A stretch of DNA of 47,249 nucleotides from a virus (IMGVR_UViG_3300037235_000271:1-47249); one strand, 5' to 3'; shown: positions 24,149-31,829, numbered from the stretch's first letter. The notes: a model not told the origin generated them from the sequence alone. Made by a program: numbers and translations.

Positions 24149-25491
24149 TTCAGCTCCTTCAGCCGCCGCACAGCGATACCATAGGCGCTCTGGTTCTTTT
24201 CCACACCTGTAGCGAAGATTTTTAGCGAATGTGCTGCGGGGAATATTGTCCCTGTCCCGGCGAAAGGATCCAGAACCCGGTCGCCAGGGTTGCAGCTTCG
24301 ACGAAGGAGGTCAGTATAGAGTGCAACCGGCTTCTGCGCCGGATGATTAAGATTCGGATCTGAGGGCCAGGTGAGCACATCTGGTGCAAGGGCTCGGCAG
24401 GGTCGATCTCCTTTGGTGGCGTAGAGAATTGCTTGCCACTTGCGCTGGGGGCCAGAATGTGGCCAGGGAGCGCGTTGACCACTAGGGTTGACCCAAATGA
24501 GAGGGGTTCTAAAGGGTTTTAGTCCTGAACTCTGAGCGATGTGCTTCAGCCAGGGAAACCAATCAATATCACAGAACCAATAGAGATGTGATATAGGTTT
24601 CATAGAGATAGAAACCATATCTATCCATTTGGGGGCTGAGGCCTTAAACATCTCTGGCTGATCATCGTAGAAATGCGCCCCCTGCGCCAGCCCATCGGAG
24701 TCTCCAAAGTCCTGCGCCCCTATCCCATAAGGCGGATCGGTAAGGACGCAGTCGAATGACTCTGGCTCCCAAGAATTGCATTTGTCCAGGCAATCTCCAA
24801 GGAGTAGAACATGACTCGCTGAGCTGAATGTCGCGCCTATTTCCTTCGCAAGGTCCTCAGCTTTTTGCAGATCCTCTTCCCGCTTAAGGATCTTAAAAGC
24901 CTCGTCGACGTTCTTAGCCTTGGAGATGAGAGGATTATCCAGGTTCCTAGAGACAATAAGTTCTTTCCTAACTGCGTCATGTGCCGCGCCAGGCTGCATA
25001 TCTGGTCTGGATTCTTTTGCAATGACGGCAATTGTAGGAGCTGGACGGTTATCGCGTTGACTCTCAAGTCGCATGAGTTCAGCCAGTTGTGAAACTGCTC
25101 GGACTCGGTCTTGCCAAGAGAGGTCCCGCCGGCGAATGTTCTCGTCGAGCTCGGCGCGGAAGGTGGTGATGTGATCGAGCTCGCCAAGGAAGTTAACTGG
25201 GACGTGGTTGATGGGAAGTTCTTCTTGACCATATTTGAGCTTCCTTCCCATCTGCCACATGAGATCGATGGCTTTGAGTCGGCATTCGCCGGCGACCAAG
25301 GTGAACCAATCGAACGAAGGATCGCGGGAGGCTGTTTCTTTATCATTGGCTCCGCGGACGATTGGGGGGTGGAATAGTCCATTGTCGGTGATGGAGTCAG
25401 CGAGCTCTACGATATACTCTGGGTCGAGATTGATGCGCTGGCGGTGGGGAGGAATGATGATGGAGCTGAAGTTAATGACATGATGGGTCAT
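24145..25491 (-). CDS. ParB-domain / DNA methyltransferase fusion
   Basis: The 448-residue protein has an N-terminal ParB/Srx-like domain (about 1-125: IVELADSITDNGLFHPPIV, GECRLKA at 68-74, ENIRRRDLSW at 117-126) and a C-terminal amino-methyltransferase with DPPYG at 252-256 and DPFAGTGT at 408-415. The motif order (catalytic DPPY first, AdoMet-binding FxGxG last) indicates a beta-class N6-adenine or N4-cytosine enzyme. It probably modifies phage DNA against restriction, or marks sites for control. No cognate restriction enzyme is nearby. Its start overlaps the preceding micro-gene. Confidence 0.85.
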   Translation of the reverse strand: MTHHVINFSSIIIPPHRQRINLDPEYIVELADSITDNGLFHPPIVRGANDKETASRDPSFDWFTLVAGECRLKAIDLMWQMGRKLKYGQEELPINHVPVNFLGELDHITTFRAELDENIRRRDLSWQDRVRAVSQLAELMRLESQRDNRPAPTIAVIAKESRPDMQPGAAHDAVRKELIVSRNLDNPLISKAKNVDEAFKILKREEDLQKAEDLAKEIGATFSSASHVLLLGDCLDKCNSWEPESFDCVLTDPPYGIGAQDFGDSDGLAQGAHFYDDQPEMFKASAPKWIDMVSISMKPISHLYWFCDIDWFPWLKHIAQSSGLKPFRTPLIWVNPSGQRAPWPHSGPQRKWQAILYATKGDRPCRALAPDVLTWPSDPNLNHPAQKPVALYTDLLRRSCNPGDRVLDPFAGTGTIFPAAHSLKIFATGVEKNQSAYGIAVRRLKELK

Positions 25492-25601
25492 GGATAAATA
25501 GCCTCTTGTAGAATTCTAATTAGCTTCACTGCTGTATCAGGGCCTAAGGATATCTCCTCTCCATCGTCATTGGGAATTATGATAAAGGTGTTATACGTCA
25601 T
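25488..25601 (-). CDS. Micro-protein (37 aa) between zinc-finger and methyltransferase genes
   Basis: The ORF encodes MTYNTFIIIPNDDGEEISLG, then PDTAVKLIRILQEAIYP: a beta strand, an acidic turn and an amphipathic helix. Its ATG overlaps the upstream stop (ATGA) and its TGA overlaps the methyltransferase ATG, so it is coupled on both sides. This tight packing is the main evidence that it is translated. Function is unknown. Confidence 0.5.
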   Translation of the reverse strand: MTYNTFIIIPNDDGEEISLGPDTAVKLIRILQEAIYP

Positions 25602-25948
25602 TCTGCGGCCCTCGTGAGTCCAATCGTCTCAGGAAACTTCTTTGCCTCCTCAAGGCCACGCGCGTAGCCCTTCTCCTCCTCACGTCGAAGAGCTACAATA
25701 TGGTCTGCTTGCAATCGCTGGATCTCGCGATGTAACTTAGTATCCTCGCTCTGGTACCGGGCGCACAGATTCTGCATAGCGCGAAACGCACGGGCGTCGA
25801 TAGTGCAAGCGGGCTGCTTGATTGGGCTGTCGCCGAAGTGATGGCGTGCCGCCTGCTGCCCTCTGAACGTTGGGGCGAAATGCTCACCGCAGTGAAAGCA
25901 CGTCCAACCGCGCTCCGGCACCTTGTTTAATTTCTGTTCAGTGGTCAT
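25598..25948 (-). CDS. Zinc-finger early protein
   Basis: The 116-residue protein carries WTCFHCGEHFAPTFRGQQAA, then RHHFGDSPIKQPAC, a C-x2-C...H...C arrangement that can bind zinc and nucleic acid, followed by a charged coiled coil (YQSEDTKLHREIQRLQADH, then ALRREEEKGYARGLEEAKKF). GAGG lies before the ATG. A similar layout is known from small phage proteins of replication modules. The exact role is unknown. Confidence 0.6.
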   Translation of the reverse strand: MTTEQKLNKVPERGWTCFHCGEHFAPTFRGQQAARHHFGDSPIKQPACTIDARAFRAMQNLCARYQSEDTKLHREIQRLQADHIVALRREEEKGYARGLEEAKKFPETIGLTRAAE

Positions 25949-25997
25949 GTCGAATTACCTCGTCAAGTCTATTCAAAGTGAATATCCTCAGGTCACT

Positions 25998-26046
25998 CCC
26001 GGCGGTGTAGCTGGCCATGTCACAGCTCTTTGGACTCACCGCCGGG
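25998..26046. other. Long hairpin in 172-base gap between SSB-candidate and zinc-finger genes
   Basis: CCCGGCGGTG (25998-26007) and CACCGCCGGG (26037-26046) are perfect inverted repeats, with a smaller inner pair AGCTG/CAGCT (26009-26013, 26023-26027). There is no U-tract. It could be an RNA processing or stability element in the early transcript. Nothing else is recognised in 25949-26120. Confidence 0.45.
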
Positions 26047-26120
26047 CGATACCTATCTCAGGGAACTAGTGGGCTTATGGGGTTATGGAGGGCTCCATCC
26101 TTGCTAGCTATAGGATTCGT

Positions 26121-26600
26121 TTAAGCCTTCGTCACCGACCCGACCTGATCGTAGATCTCCTGCGTAGCCTTGTCCACCCGGTGGGAGATCTTGATCTTCA
26201 CCCGCCGGCCCTGGAGCATGCGGAAGGTGAATGGCTGCCCGGCCGTGTTGAGATCGGTTGCTTCGCGCCACTTGCGCATCTTGTTGTTCTTCCCTGGAGC
26301 AAGATCAATAGTCTCCGCCGGGGTGAGATCGAGGAAAAGGTTGTCGGTCATGGTGAGCTTTTCGATCCCGCCCTGTTGCTGCATCACCTCGGGGTAGAGA
26401 GTGAGATCGATCTCGACAGGGATATCGATGACCTTGGAGGTTTTCTCCATCCCTGTGGTTTGGTCGGTGGACTTAACCTCACGGCCCTTGGGCTCTCCAA
26501 CAGTACCAAGGAGTTCAATCCCGGCGGGAAGTGGCGGGCGGCGGGTTGAGGCTTCGGTTATGGCGGCGTCGAGGAAACCAGAGAATGAGAAGTCAGACAT
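26121..26600 (-). CDS. Candidate ssDNA-binding / recombination accessory protein
   Basis: The 159-residue protein starts with MSDFSFSGFLDAAITEAST and has a proline-rich turn (PPLPAGIELLGTV) before a beta-rich core (KVIDIPVEIDLTLYPEV, KLTMTDNLFLDLTP) and a final helix. It resembles phage proteins with an FLDAAI...PAGEY-type opening that accompany Sak4-like ATPases and act as SSB-like partners. Similarity is by pattern only; the OB-fold is not proven. GGAG precedes the ATG. It lies two genes downstream of the ATPase. Confidence 0.5.
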   Translation of the reverse strand: MSDFSFSGFLDAAITEASTRRPPLPAGIELLGTVGEPKGREVKSTDQTTGMEKTSKVIDIPVEIDLTLYPEVMQQQGGIEKLTMTDNLFLDLTPAETIDLAPGKNNKMRKWREATDLNTAGQPFTFRMLQGRRVKIKISHRVDKATQEIYDQVGSVTKA

Positions 26601-26632
26601 TTGGTTGTGCTCCGTGGAAAAAGCTTCGTTGG

Positions 26633-26920
26633 TTAGAATGGGAGGTCATCATCGATGGTTATTGAGGTTTCTGGTAGTTTTGGTTCCTGAAGGCCATAAC
26701 TGTCGTTATGATATAGATCAGTATATACCTGTAGTGGTTTAGGCGATCTTGAGGGTTCTTTTGGTAGCTCCTTGTCTGTATCAATACTAATGCCGAAAAT
26801 AACGCCGCTTTCAAGTGGCCACTCAGCCTTGATACTATCTCTTGGGATATCTTCATAACCTAGCGAAGTGAGAATTATATCGAGCACTTCAGCGCTGGAT
26901 AGTTCAATATTCAGTTTCAC
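26633..26920 (-). CDS. Small acidic protein with SSB-type C-terminal tip
   Basis: The 95-residue protein starts at a GTG that overlaps the ATPase stop (GTGA). The N-terminal 50 residues are mixed helix and strand (LSSAEVLDIILTSLGYEDIP, then VIFGISIDTD), followed by a Pro/Ser-rich linker and ITIDDDLPF at the very end. The last six residues closely match the DDDIPF tip by which bacterial SSB recruits its partners. It may be a divergent SSB or a mimic that engages host SSB-interacting enzymes. It sits between the Sak4-like ATPase and the SSB candidate. Confidence 0.6.
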   Translation of the reverse strand: MKLNIELSSAEVLDIILTSLGYEDIPRDSIKAEWPLESGVIFGISIDTDKELPKEPSRSPKPLQVYTDLYHNDSYGLQEPKLPETSITIDDDLPF

Positions 26921-27831
26921 TTCTTTACCCCTTGTACAAATTCGCCGCCACGGGAATGCCACTTGGCCATTATGGCTGTGAATGTCGGCGGGATGCCATC
27001 GGCCCAGGGGAGGTTGCGGGCCTTGAGATCACACTGGGAATTCGCTGTGGACCAAGAGAACTTTCCCCCCTCTCGGACGGAGAGGATCACGTCGCTGAAC
27101 ATAGGAGAGAGCTTTGGAGCCAGCTTCCGCCCGAGGGTGGAGGTCATGAGCTTGACACCACCTGATACCTCATCCAGCTCCCTCTCTATATGTGCGGTGA
27201 GGATGAAGTGGCATTTGAGCCCGTCGGTGCACTGTTTGATGAATTTCTCCAAGAGATCCATCGCGGCTCCCCACTCTGGCTGAGTACGAACGGCCTTGTT
27301 CCCTATCACAATGCTGAATACAATGGGGTTGATGCCGCTGAGCGAGTCGATACAGAATACCCGGTCGGGACCCCAGGTGTCAACTGGGGAGAAGGTCTTG
27401 CCACAATGATCACACTTCGGCGCTGAGAGGGATTTGAGAAAGGTTTCGAAGTGATTATTCTTCATCTTATCTGGGTCGGTCATCTTCATCAGCGCGTCGA
27501 GAGTGTAGGTGTTGAGCTGATTCGCCGCCTTGGCGAGGATGTCAAAGCCCCCGACGGGGCGGTTCATTATGGACCAGTGAACGTTAGAAGGAATCGACCG
27601 GCCATAGTCGGTCCATCCGCCGAGGAAGGTTTCGAGCCCCTGCTCGGTGAAGGAGACGAAGACCTCGGGTACTCGCTCCGCGAGGGTGCAGAGGGCAGTA
27701 GTCTTTCCTGTCCCGCCGGGGCCTTGGAGGAGAATCTTAACTCCGGGGAGAAGTGAAAGCTTGTCGCTCGTTGTGAGCTGGGCTTGGACTGGAGGCCGTT
27801 GTAAATCGCTGTTGGTTATATGTACGTTCAT
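26917..27831 (-). CDS. Sak4-like RecA-type ATPase (annealing/recombination)
   Basis: The 304-residue protein is a P-loop ATPase of the AAA_24/Sak4 type: Walker A LLQGPGGTGKTT (37-45 core), Walker B RVFCIDSLSG, and sensor strand CHFILTAHIERE, with FVSFTEQGLETF near the start. An unusual insertion carries CDHCGKTF, a possible half zinc-knuckle. Sak4 proteins are phage single-strand annealing or RecA-like recombinases that work with an SSB, which fits the two downstream genes. It overlaps the upstream gene by 95 bases. Confidence 0.75.
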   Translation of the reverse strand: MNVHITNSDLQRPPVQAQLTTSDKLSLLPGVKILLQGPGGTGKTTALCTLAERVPEVFVSFTEQGLETFLGGWTDYGRSIPSNVHWSIMNRPVGGFDILAKAANQLNTYTLDALMKMTDPDKMKNNHFETFLKSLSAPKCDHCGKTFSPVDTWGPDRVFCIDSLSGINPIVFSIVIGNKAVRTQPEWGAAMDLLEKFIKQCTDGLKCHFILTAHIERELDEVSGGVKLMTSTLGRKLAPKLSPMFSDVILSVREGGKFSWSTANSQCDLKARNLPWADGIPPTFTAIMAKWHSRGGEFVQGVKK

Positions 27832-28165
27832 AGTGTTTGATATGAAGCTTTAGCTCTCGTAGAATGAGATAGTGAGGAAGGTCGTTTAGTAGATCCCAGT
27901 CGGTTCCCTGGCGTGTTGTGTCGTAGATGAGGGATCCAGGGATGTTTCTCTCATCATCTGGCGGACATGAAACACATGGAACCGAATGTACCGCGAACCG
28001 ACGTTCTCCGCAATCAAGTTTTGCCCAGGGAATTAGACAGAAGGGGCAGGTCTTTAGCCATTGATGGCGGGGGAACTCAGCACCGTCGGCGGGCTCGCGG
28101 AGATTAAGGTATGGATCTTCGGTAAGGATGGATACATCAAAGATTGTAAGAATAGCTTTCTTCAT
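27737..28165 (-). CDS. Cysteine-rich early protein (zinc-binding candidate)
   Basis: The 142-residue protein has KTCPFCLIPWAKLDCGE, then VPCVSCPPDDERNIPGSLIY and a DLPHYLILRELKLHIKHYER helix. Two CxxC pairs (CPFC and CVSC) could form one zinc ribbon. Similar phage proteins with CPLC...PC-SCPPD...LLREF patterns exist. The last 30 residues overlap the ATPase gene and are polar, so the functional core is the first 110. The ATG overlaps the stop of a possible upstream micro-ORF (ATGA). Confidence 0.6.
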   Translation of the reverse strand: MKKAILTIFDVSILTEDPYLNLREPADGAEFPRHQWLKTCPFCLIPWAKLDCGERRFAVHSVPCVSCPPDDERNIPGSLIYDTTRQGTDWDLLNDLPHYLILRELKLHIKHYERTYNQQRFTTASSPSPAHNERQAFTSPRS

Positions 28166-28320
28166 TTATCTGGCTTCTTTAGCTTCTCAGCTATCCAATG
28201 AAATAATCCCCCGCCGTTCAGCATTGCATGGAGCTGCATCCCGGCGAGGAATAAGAGGGCGTTTCCAATAATCTCCTTTATCGTATGAGCTTTCTCTCCT
28301 CTCTCAAAATTGGATTCCAA
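28162..28320 (-). CDS. Possible membrane micro-protein without canonical start
   Basis: The frame encodes a peptide with a likely membrane helix (EIIGNALLFLAGMQLHAML) and an amphipathic end (GGGLFHWIAEKLKKPDK). Its TGA overlaps the next ATG (ATGA), as for real genes in this operon. The start is unclear: a TTG at 28320 lacks a Shine-Dalgarno, while AAAGGAG at 28273-28279 is followed by ATTATT rather than ATG. The 5' part overlaps the nuclease gene. Confidence 0.35.
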   Translation of the reverse strand: MESNFERGEKAHTIKEIIGNALLFLAGMQLHAMLNGGGLFHWIAEKLKKPDK

Positions 28321-29327
28321 TGACGCCGCTCGAACCCAGTTTCGAGATAGGATTGAGGATTCTGGCTCAGGCAGACATCTCTAAAACTACATCCGCCATA
28401 GTCAGCACAGGCATGATCGAGATTATGGCGCCAGGAATGATGTTTGCCCTTTTGTTCCTTAGCCCAGCAGAGCTTGATATCTTCTATCCATCCAAGTAGC
28501 TCATTATACCACCGGTCGATCTGCCATTCAGGGCGGTAGGTAACGGGTTGGAGAGTGTCGTATTTAGTCTTGAGTATTGAAACCCCGCGGATGAGGAAGC
28601 CGTCGACCTTGATCCCTGCTTCACGAAGTCCCCAACAGTATCCCGTGAACTGTGCCCGGGTGTCCCACTGTTTGCCCCAGGACGAACCCAGTTGTGTTGT
28701 GGTTTTGTCATCGAGACCGAAGGTCCCGCCAGCGAAGGCCCCAACTGCGTCCATTCTACCACAGTAGAGAAGTGGATTTCCAGTCTCTGGATGATCGATC
28801 GGGAGAGGATGGCAGAAAGAGATCTCAATTCCTCTTCGTCCTGAGGGGAGAGTGATAGGAATGAATGTGTCGTGGTCTAGAGGGTAGTTAGTGAAGTAGA
28901 ACTCGAGAGCCCCTGCCATTCGTTCGGCACTTTTAGCTGAGTCGGGCGGGTAGGAAAAGGGTCCGTAGGCGGCCAGTAGAGCCTGGAGTCCCACCGCAAT
29001 TGCGGTGTCAGAGTTTCCAGGCTCGCAGCGCTGAGGTGTCCAAATTAGTTTGGGAGTGCCATGGGCGGTGAGAGCTCCTGAAGGATCTGGGAGGGCCATT
29101 TCATACTCGCCGGAGTAAAAGGCCTTCCGAGCCATTTCGAGGCCTTTGGCATAGGCGCTGCCGGCGTGGATATGGACAGAGGGTTCCTTTGCCTTCCACT
29201 CGGCTCCAGGCATGTAAGCCAAGCGGAATCGGGCGGGACAGGACTTGAAGTCTGAGAGCATTGAAGAGTCGAAGACCTCAGGGAATGTAAGCATTGCCGA
29301 CTGTATTGGTGATGATATTGTTACCAT
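28278..29327 (-). CDS. PD-(D/E)XK nuclease with Cas4/AddB-like cysteine cluster
   Basis: The 349-residue protein has the RecB-like nuclease signature: SMLSDFKSCPARFRLAY near the start, GRMDAVGAF, then GLDDKTTTQLGSSW (D...DxK) and RAQFTGYCWGL (Q-x2-x-Y motif). C31 region SCPARF and the C-terminal HACADYGGCSFRDVC give four cysteines that could bind a 4Fe-4S cluster, as in Cas4 and AddB. It is probably a 5' end-processing exonuclease that feeds ssDNA to the Sak4-like ATPase encoded downstream. No strong ribosome binding site is seen; the ATG at 29294 is an alternative start. Confidence 0.75.
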   Translation of the reverse strand: MVTISSPIQSAMLTFPEVFDSSMLSDFKSCPARFRLAYMPGAEWKAKEPSVHIHAGSAYAKGLEMARKAFYSGEYEMALPDPSGALTAHGTPKLIWTPQRCEPGNSDTAIAVGLQALLAAYGPFSYPPDSAKSAERMAGALEFYFTNYPLDHDTFIPITLPSGRRGIEISFCHPLPIDHPETGNPLLYCGRMDAVGAFAGGTFGLDDKTTTQLGSSWGKQWDTRAQFTGYCWGLREAGIKVDGFLIRGVSILKTKYDTLQPVTYRPEWQIDRWYNELLGWIEDIKLCWAKEQKGKHHSWRHNLDHACADYGGCSFRDVCLSQNPQSYLETGFERRHWNPILREERKLIR

Positions 29328-29338
29328 GTAGATAGTGC

Positions 29339-29614
29339 TCAGTGTTTGTGAGTTGACTCTGGCGTTCGGCGCTTTAGCTGTTGGTGAAAGGCTTTGAGGG
29401 TTTGTCGCATTGCGGATGAGATTTCAGAGAGGTTGTTCTCGTCATTATTAGGCTTGTATCCATCGACGATGATAGCCGCGATGACGACTATCAGGTCCTG
29501 AAGCGCCTCGTCGAGATTGTAGGTAGTGTGGGATTCTAAGAACTTTCTTACCGCCTCGCTTACAACGCAGTGGAGGCAGTGCTCAGCTTCTAGATATTTG
29601 GTGTCCTTTGTCAT
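29339..29614 (-). CDS. Small early protein with CLHCVV motif
   Basis: This 91-residue protein carries EAEHCLHCVVSEAVRKFLES followed by a helix LDEALQDLIVVIAAIIVDGY and a charged end. It resembles small phage proteins with an LHCVV-E start and a long hydrophobic helix. The ATG overlaps the upstream stop (ATGA). Function is unknown; a link to recombination is suggested only by position. Confidence 0.6.
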   Translation of the reverse strand: MTKDTKYLEAEHCLHCVVSEAVRKFLESHTTYNLDEALQDLIVVIAAIIVDGYKPNNDENNLSEISSAMRQTLKAFHQQLKRRTPESTHKH

Positions 29615-29793
29615 TCTGAGCTCTCAGGTGAGTTATTCCACTCTTCCCAATCGACCATCAAGCGGTCGGCGAAGAAATGCGGGCCGCAGAGGCCAGTTGA
29701 GTGGATGATATTAGGAGTTTCTTGAATCCCCACTACCGGGGAGGTACCACAGCGGCGGCATTCGAGGCCGAAGATGGGGAGATAGGTTTGCAC
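29611..29793 (-). CDS. Small zinc-ribbon-like protein (60 aa)
   Basis: The protein reads MQTYLPIFGLECRRCGTSPV, then a spacer and HSTGLCGPHFFADRLMVDWE. CRRC plus CGPH can make a CxxC...CxxH zinc site. It starts at a GTG that overlaps the upstream stop by one base (TAGTG) and overlaps the next start by 4 bases. Function is unknown. Confidence 0.6.
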   Translation of the reverse strand: MQTYLPIFGLECRRCGTSPVVGIQETPNIIHSTGLCGPHFFADRLMVDWEEWNNSPESSE

Positions 29794-30035
29794 TAGGTGT
29801 TCTCCTTAGAGATTTTCTCCCACTCTTCTTTAGACTTTTCGTTTAAGAAATTGCTGAGGGCAGATTGTAGCCATTTAGCTTTGTGGTTTATATCAATAGC
29901 GTTTTTGTTAGCCTCCTGATACTCTTGTATACTCTCGGCTAAGACAACGATTTGTTTAGCTTGGGCAGGGGTAAATAAATTATCCTCGTAACATAGCCGG
30001 AGGAATTCTATTGCATCTGAAAGAACTATGTTCAC
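29793..30035 (-). CDS. Small helical early protein
   Basis: The 80-residue protein (MNIVLSDAIEFLRLCYEDNL...) is predicted all-helical with charged coiled-coil character (VVLAESIQEYQEANKNAIDI). It starts at a GTG overlapping the previous stop (GTGA). The local sequence is A/T-rich compared with its neighbours. No motif was recognised. Confidence 0.55.
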   Translation of the reverse strand: MNIVLSDAIEFLRLCYEDNLFTPAQAKQIVVLAESIQEYQEANKNAIDINHKAKWLQSALSNFLNEKSKEEWEKISKENT

Positions 30036-30247
30036 AGACCCAGCTCCCCGAGCATCTCATCAGCGCTCTTCACAGGGCCCTTGGCCCGCTTTCCGCCTTT
30101 GGCTCCCTCGGCCGCCTGGGCAGCGTACCGCCCCTCACGAAGATAACGAATGGCCTCCCTAGCCTCATCCAGTGTCATCGTACCGGCAGCAGCACGCTGG
30201 CGGAGGTTGGAGAGCTTGGCTTGGATCTCTGGGGACTGCGTGGACAT
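30032..30247 (-). CDS. Small basic protein with shared C-terminal motif
   Basis: The 71-residue protein has a helical first half (LDEAREAIRYLREGRYAAQA), a Gly/Lys-rich linker (AKGGKRAKGP) and ends in SADEMLGELGL. That ending recurs in three other early proteins (ends at 30950, 33038 and 39055). It is the first gene after promoter 30292-30320. It may be a DNA- or partner-binding adaptor; this is inference. Confidence 0.6.
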   Translation of the reverse strand: MSTQSPEIQAKLSNLRQRAAAGTMTLDEAREAIRYLREGRYAAQAAEGAKGGKRAKGPVKSADEMLGELGL

Positions 30248-30280
30248 CTTAGGGGCTCCGAAAGGACAGGTGGGCGGGCG

Positions 30281-30320
30281 GTTACCCGGGGATCATACCT
30301 AATTGATCCCCGGGTGTTAA
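30281..30320 (-). promoter_or_regulatory. Early promoter with CCCGGG operator boxes
   Basis: On the minus strand TTAACA (30320-30315), a 17-base spacer and TATGAT (30297-30292) form a sigma70-type promoter. A perfect 11-bp inverted repeat ACCCGGGGATC/GATCCCCGGGT (30284-30294 and 30305-30315) abuts both hexamers. A repressor bound there would block RNA polymerase. It drives the gene starting at 30247 and the downstream replication block. Confidence 0.7.
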
Positions 30321-30339
30321 TAAAGCTATCTACCAGCTC

Positions 30340-30567
30340 TCAATCACTCTCATCATCATCTCTATTGTGATCGTGATCTTGATCGTCGTCGTTTGGCATT
30401 GTGGCCAGGAGTGAATCAACCTGTTGTGTGATCTGGGCGGTGAGGTCTTTGAGATACTTAATCCCGCCGAGAGGAATGGGGGTTGAGAGGTGTAGTTTTT
30501 TGAGCTTCCTCGCGCTCTCTTCCAGAGATTCGATCAGATCAGGGATTATGGTGCCTAGATTGGGCAT
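30340..30567 (-). CDS. Small early protein with acidic tail
   Basis: The 75-residue protein has a helical N-terminus (IPDLIESLEESARKLKKLHL), a middle helix (KYLKDLTAQITQQVDSLLAT) and a very acidic His/Asp-rich tail (DDDQDHDHNRDDDESD). AAAGGAG stands 6 bases before the ATG. Acidic tails of this kind can mimic nucleic acid or bind metal or basic partners. Function is unknown. Confidence 0.6.
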   Translation of the reverse strand: MPNLGTIIPDLIESLEESARKLKKLHLSTPIPLGGIKYLKDLTAQITQQVDSLLATMPNDDDQDHDHNRDDDESD

Positions 30568-30608
30568 TTATTGCTCCTTTGTCTATTGAATGTGGAGGAT
30601 TGTACGTC

Positions 30609-30938
30609 TCAAGTATTTTGAATACTTCGGATGAAGTCCTGAATTATCTTTCGAGCGGGAAGGCTTGCAACTGGATTCAGCTTGTACATGATGTCTGCGG
30701 CTTTGCGCAGGATATCGGTTGTGGCTAAGGAAGTTTCTATCCTAAGCTCGATGTCTTTAGCCTGCCAACCTCGGGCGAAGAAATCCCTCATGAGTTCGAG
30801 GATGAAGGCCTGATAGGCTCCCTTTGGAACTCGACCTTCGAGCGGAGACATGAGGTGAAGGTCGAGCTTGGCTCGAAGGTCTTCGGGGATAGAGGTTTCG
30901 AGACGAGTCGGGCGGATGATAAGAGGGCGGCCGGTCAT
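30609..30938 (-). CDS. Ribbon-helix-helix-like DNA-binding protein
   Basis: The 109-residue protein begins with MTGRPLIIRPTRLETSIPED, a likely beta strand, then LRAKLDLHLMSPLEGRVPKG and AYQAFILELMRDFFARG helices. The strand-helix-helix order and the segment LEGRVPKGAYQ-F match RHH-type proteins common in phages (TISLPEDL...GRxPxGA). It could be a transcription factor for the operator boxes. AAAGG precedes the start. The C-terminal half is helical. Confidence 0.55.
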   Translation of the reverse strand: MTGRPLIIRPTRLETSIPEDLRAKLDLHLMSPLEGRVPKGAYQAFILELMRDFFARGWQAKDIELRIETSLATTDILRKAADIMYKLNPVASLPARKIIQDFIRSIQNT

Positions 30939-30949
30939 TTTAACACCTT

Positions 30950-31447
30950 TTACCAGTCTCTCAGACCAAGTTCCTCCAGCATCCCCTCCACGTCCGGCTT
31001 AGGGGTGAAGCTCAGCCGGCGGTTTCGTTCGACAACAGTTCGGATGAGTTCTATATTAGAGGGAAGGGATTTGATGACCTCCATTTCGAGAAGGGATTCT
31101 CTTGGTGAGGGTTCTTTCCACTGGGGAATGTGTTCAACTACCTGGGGGGTGGCTGTGAGCTCGGCCTCCGGATTGAGATGTGTGAGCCGCCGGGCATGGA
31201 CACGCTTACAGGTTGTTTCCTGAAACATTCCAAGGAACTCTCCGTTGACCATGAGGGCTACGATCGGTCCGGCGGACCACTTGTAATTAGCCTGTTTTGG
31301 GATGAGGGTTTTTTCGACTCTTAGGGGGGATGGAGCTTGAGGAGTGGCCTGTGCTCGCTGAGTCTCTCGCTTTGCGAGCCATGCTTCTCGCTTTGCGTCG
31401 GTGAGGAGCTGATCGAGGTCGAGGAGGGAATGGGGCTGAGTGGTCAT
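30950..31447 (-). CDS. Early protein with shared C-terminal motif
   Basis: The 165-residue protein has an N-terminal basic helix (LDLDQLLTDAKREAWLAKRE), a central beta segment (WSAGPIVALMVNGEFLGMF) with CKRVHARR, and a helical end closing in DVEGMLEELGLRDW. The MLEELGL part matches the ends of three other early proteins. No enzyme motif is present. Confidence 0.55.
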   Translation of the reverse strand: MTTQPHSLLDLDQLLTDAKREAWLAKRETQRAQATPQAPSPLRVEKTLIPKQANYKWSAGPIVALMVNGEFLGMFQETTCKRVHARRLTHLNPEAELTATPQVVEHIPQWKEPSPRESLLEMEVIKSLPSNIELIRTVVERNRRLSFTPKPDVEGMLEELGLRDW

Positions 31448-31481
31448 AGGAGTGAGTCTCCAAGGATGTGATGTTGTTGGG

Positions 31482-31547
31482 TTACTTATCTAGGGTAAAG
31501 ATGCTCTCGCACTTTGGGCACTGGACTGAGCTATTTTTGTGAATCAG
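31482..31547 (-). other. Possible zinc micro-ORF continuing in frame after upstream stop
   Basis: After the TAA of the gene ending at 31557 the same frame encodes PHELIHKNSSVQCPKCESIF, then TLDK and a stop. CPKCESIF looks like half a zinc ribbon. There is no ATG, GTG or TTG; a CTG lies at 31547. It may be a readthrough extension, a relic or chance. The rest of the gap 31448-31556 shows nothing else. Confidence 0.25.
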
Positions 31548-31556
31548 CTCATGAGG

Positions 31557-31829
31557 TTAGCCGGTATATTTGTCGAGCCGATTGATGAGCTTCATCACCT
31601 CTGCGAGTCCAGAGGTCCAGACCCTTGGATCGGTAAACATCTCGCCGTCCTTAGGGAACTGGCCAAAGGCGCCCTTGGCGGCGAAGTCGATTGTGCTGAG
31701 CTGGGAATCTCGCTGGTTGAGAAGGTCTCTCAGGCGGGAGATAGTTCTCCAGGGCCAGAAGTTCTCCAGCCAAGAGTGTGGCTGCCATCTAGGGCTGATG
31801 GAGTCTTCTCGACTGATCGGTGTTATCAT
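31557..31829 (-). CDS. Small early protein, unknown function
   Basis: The 90-residue protein (MITPISREDSISPRWQPHSW...) contains a Trp-rich start (WLENFWPWRTISRLRDLLNQ) and a helical end. The ATG at 31829 has AAGGA about 8 bases upstream; an upstream start at 31871 lacks one. No motif was recognised. Confidence 0.5.
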   Translation of the reverse strand: MITPISREDSISPRWQPHSWLENFWPWRTISRLRDLLNQRDSQLSTIDFAAKGAFGQFPKDGEMFTDPRVWTSGLAEVMKLINRLDKYTG

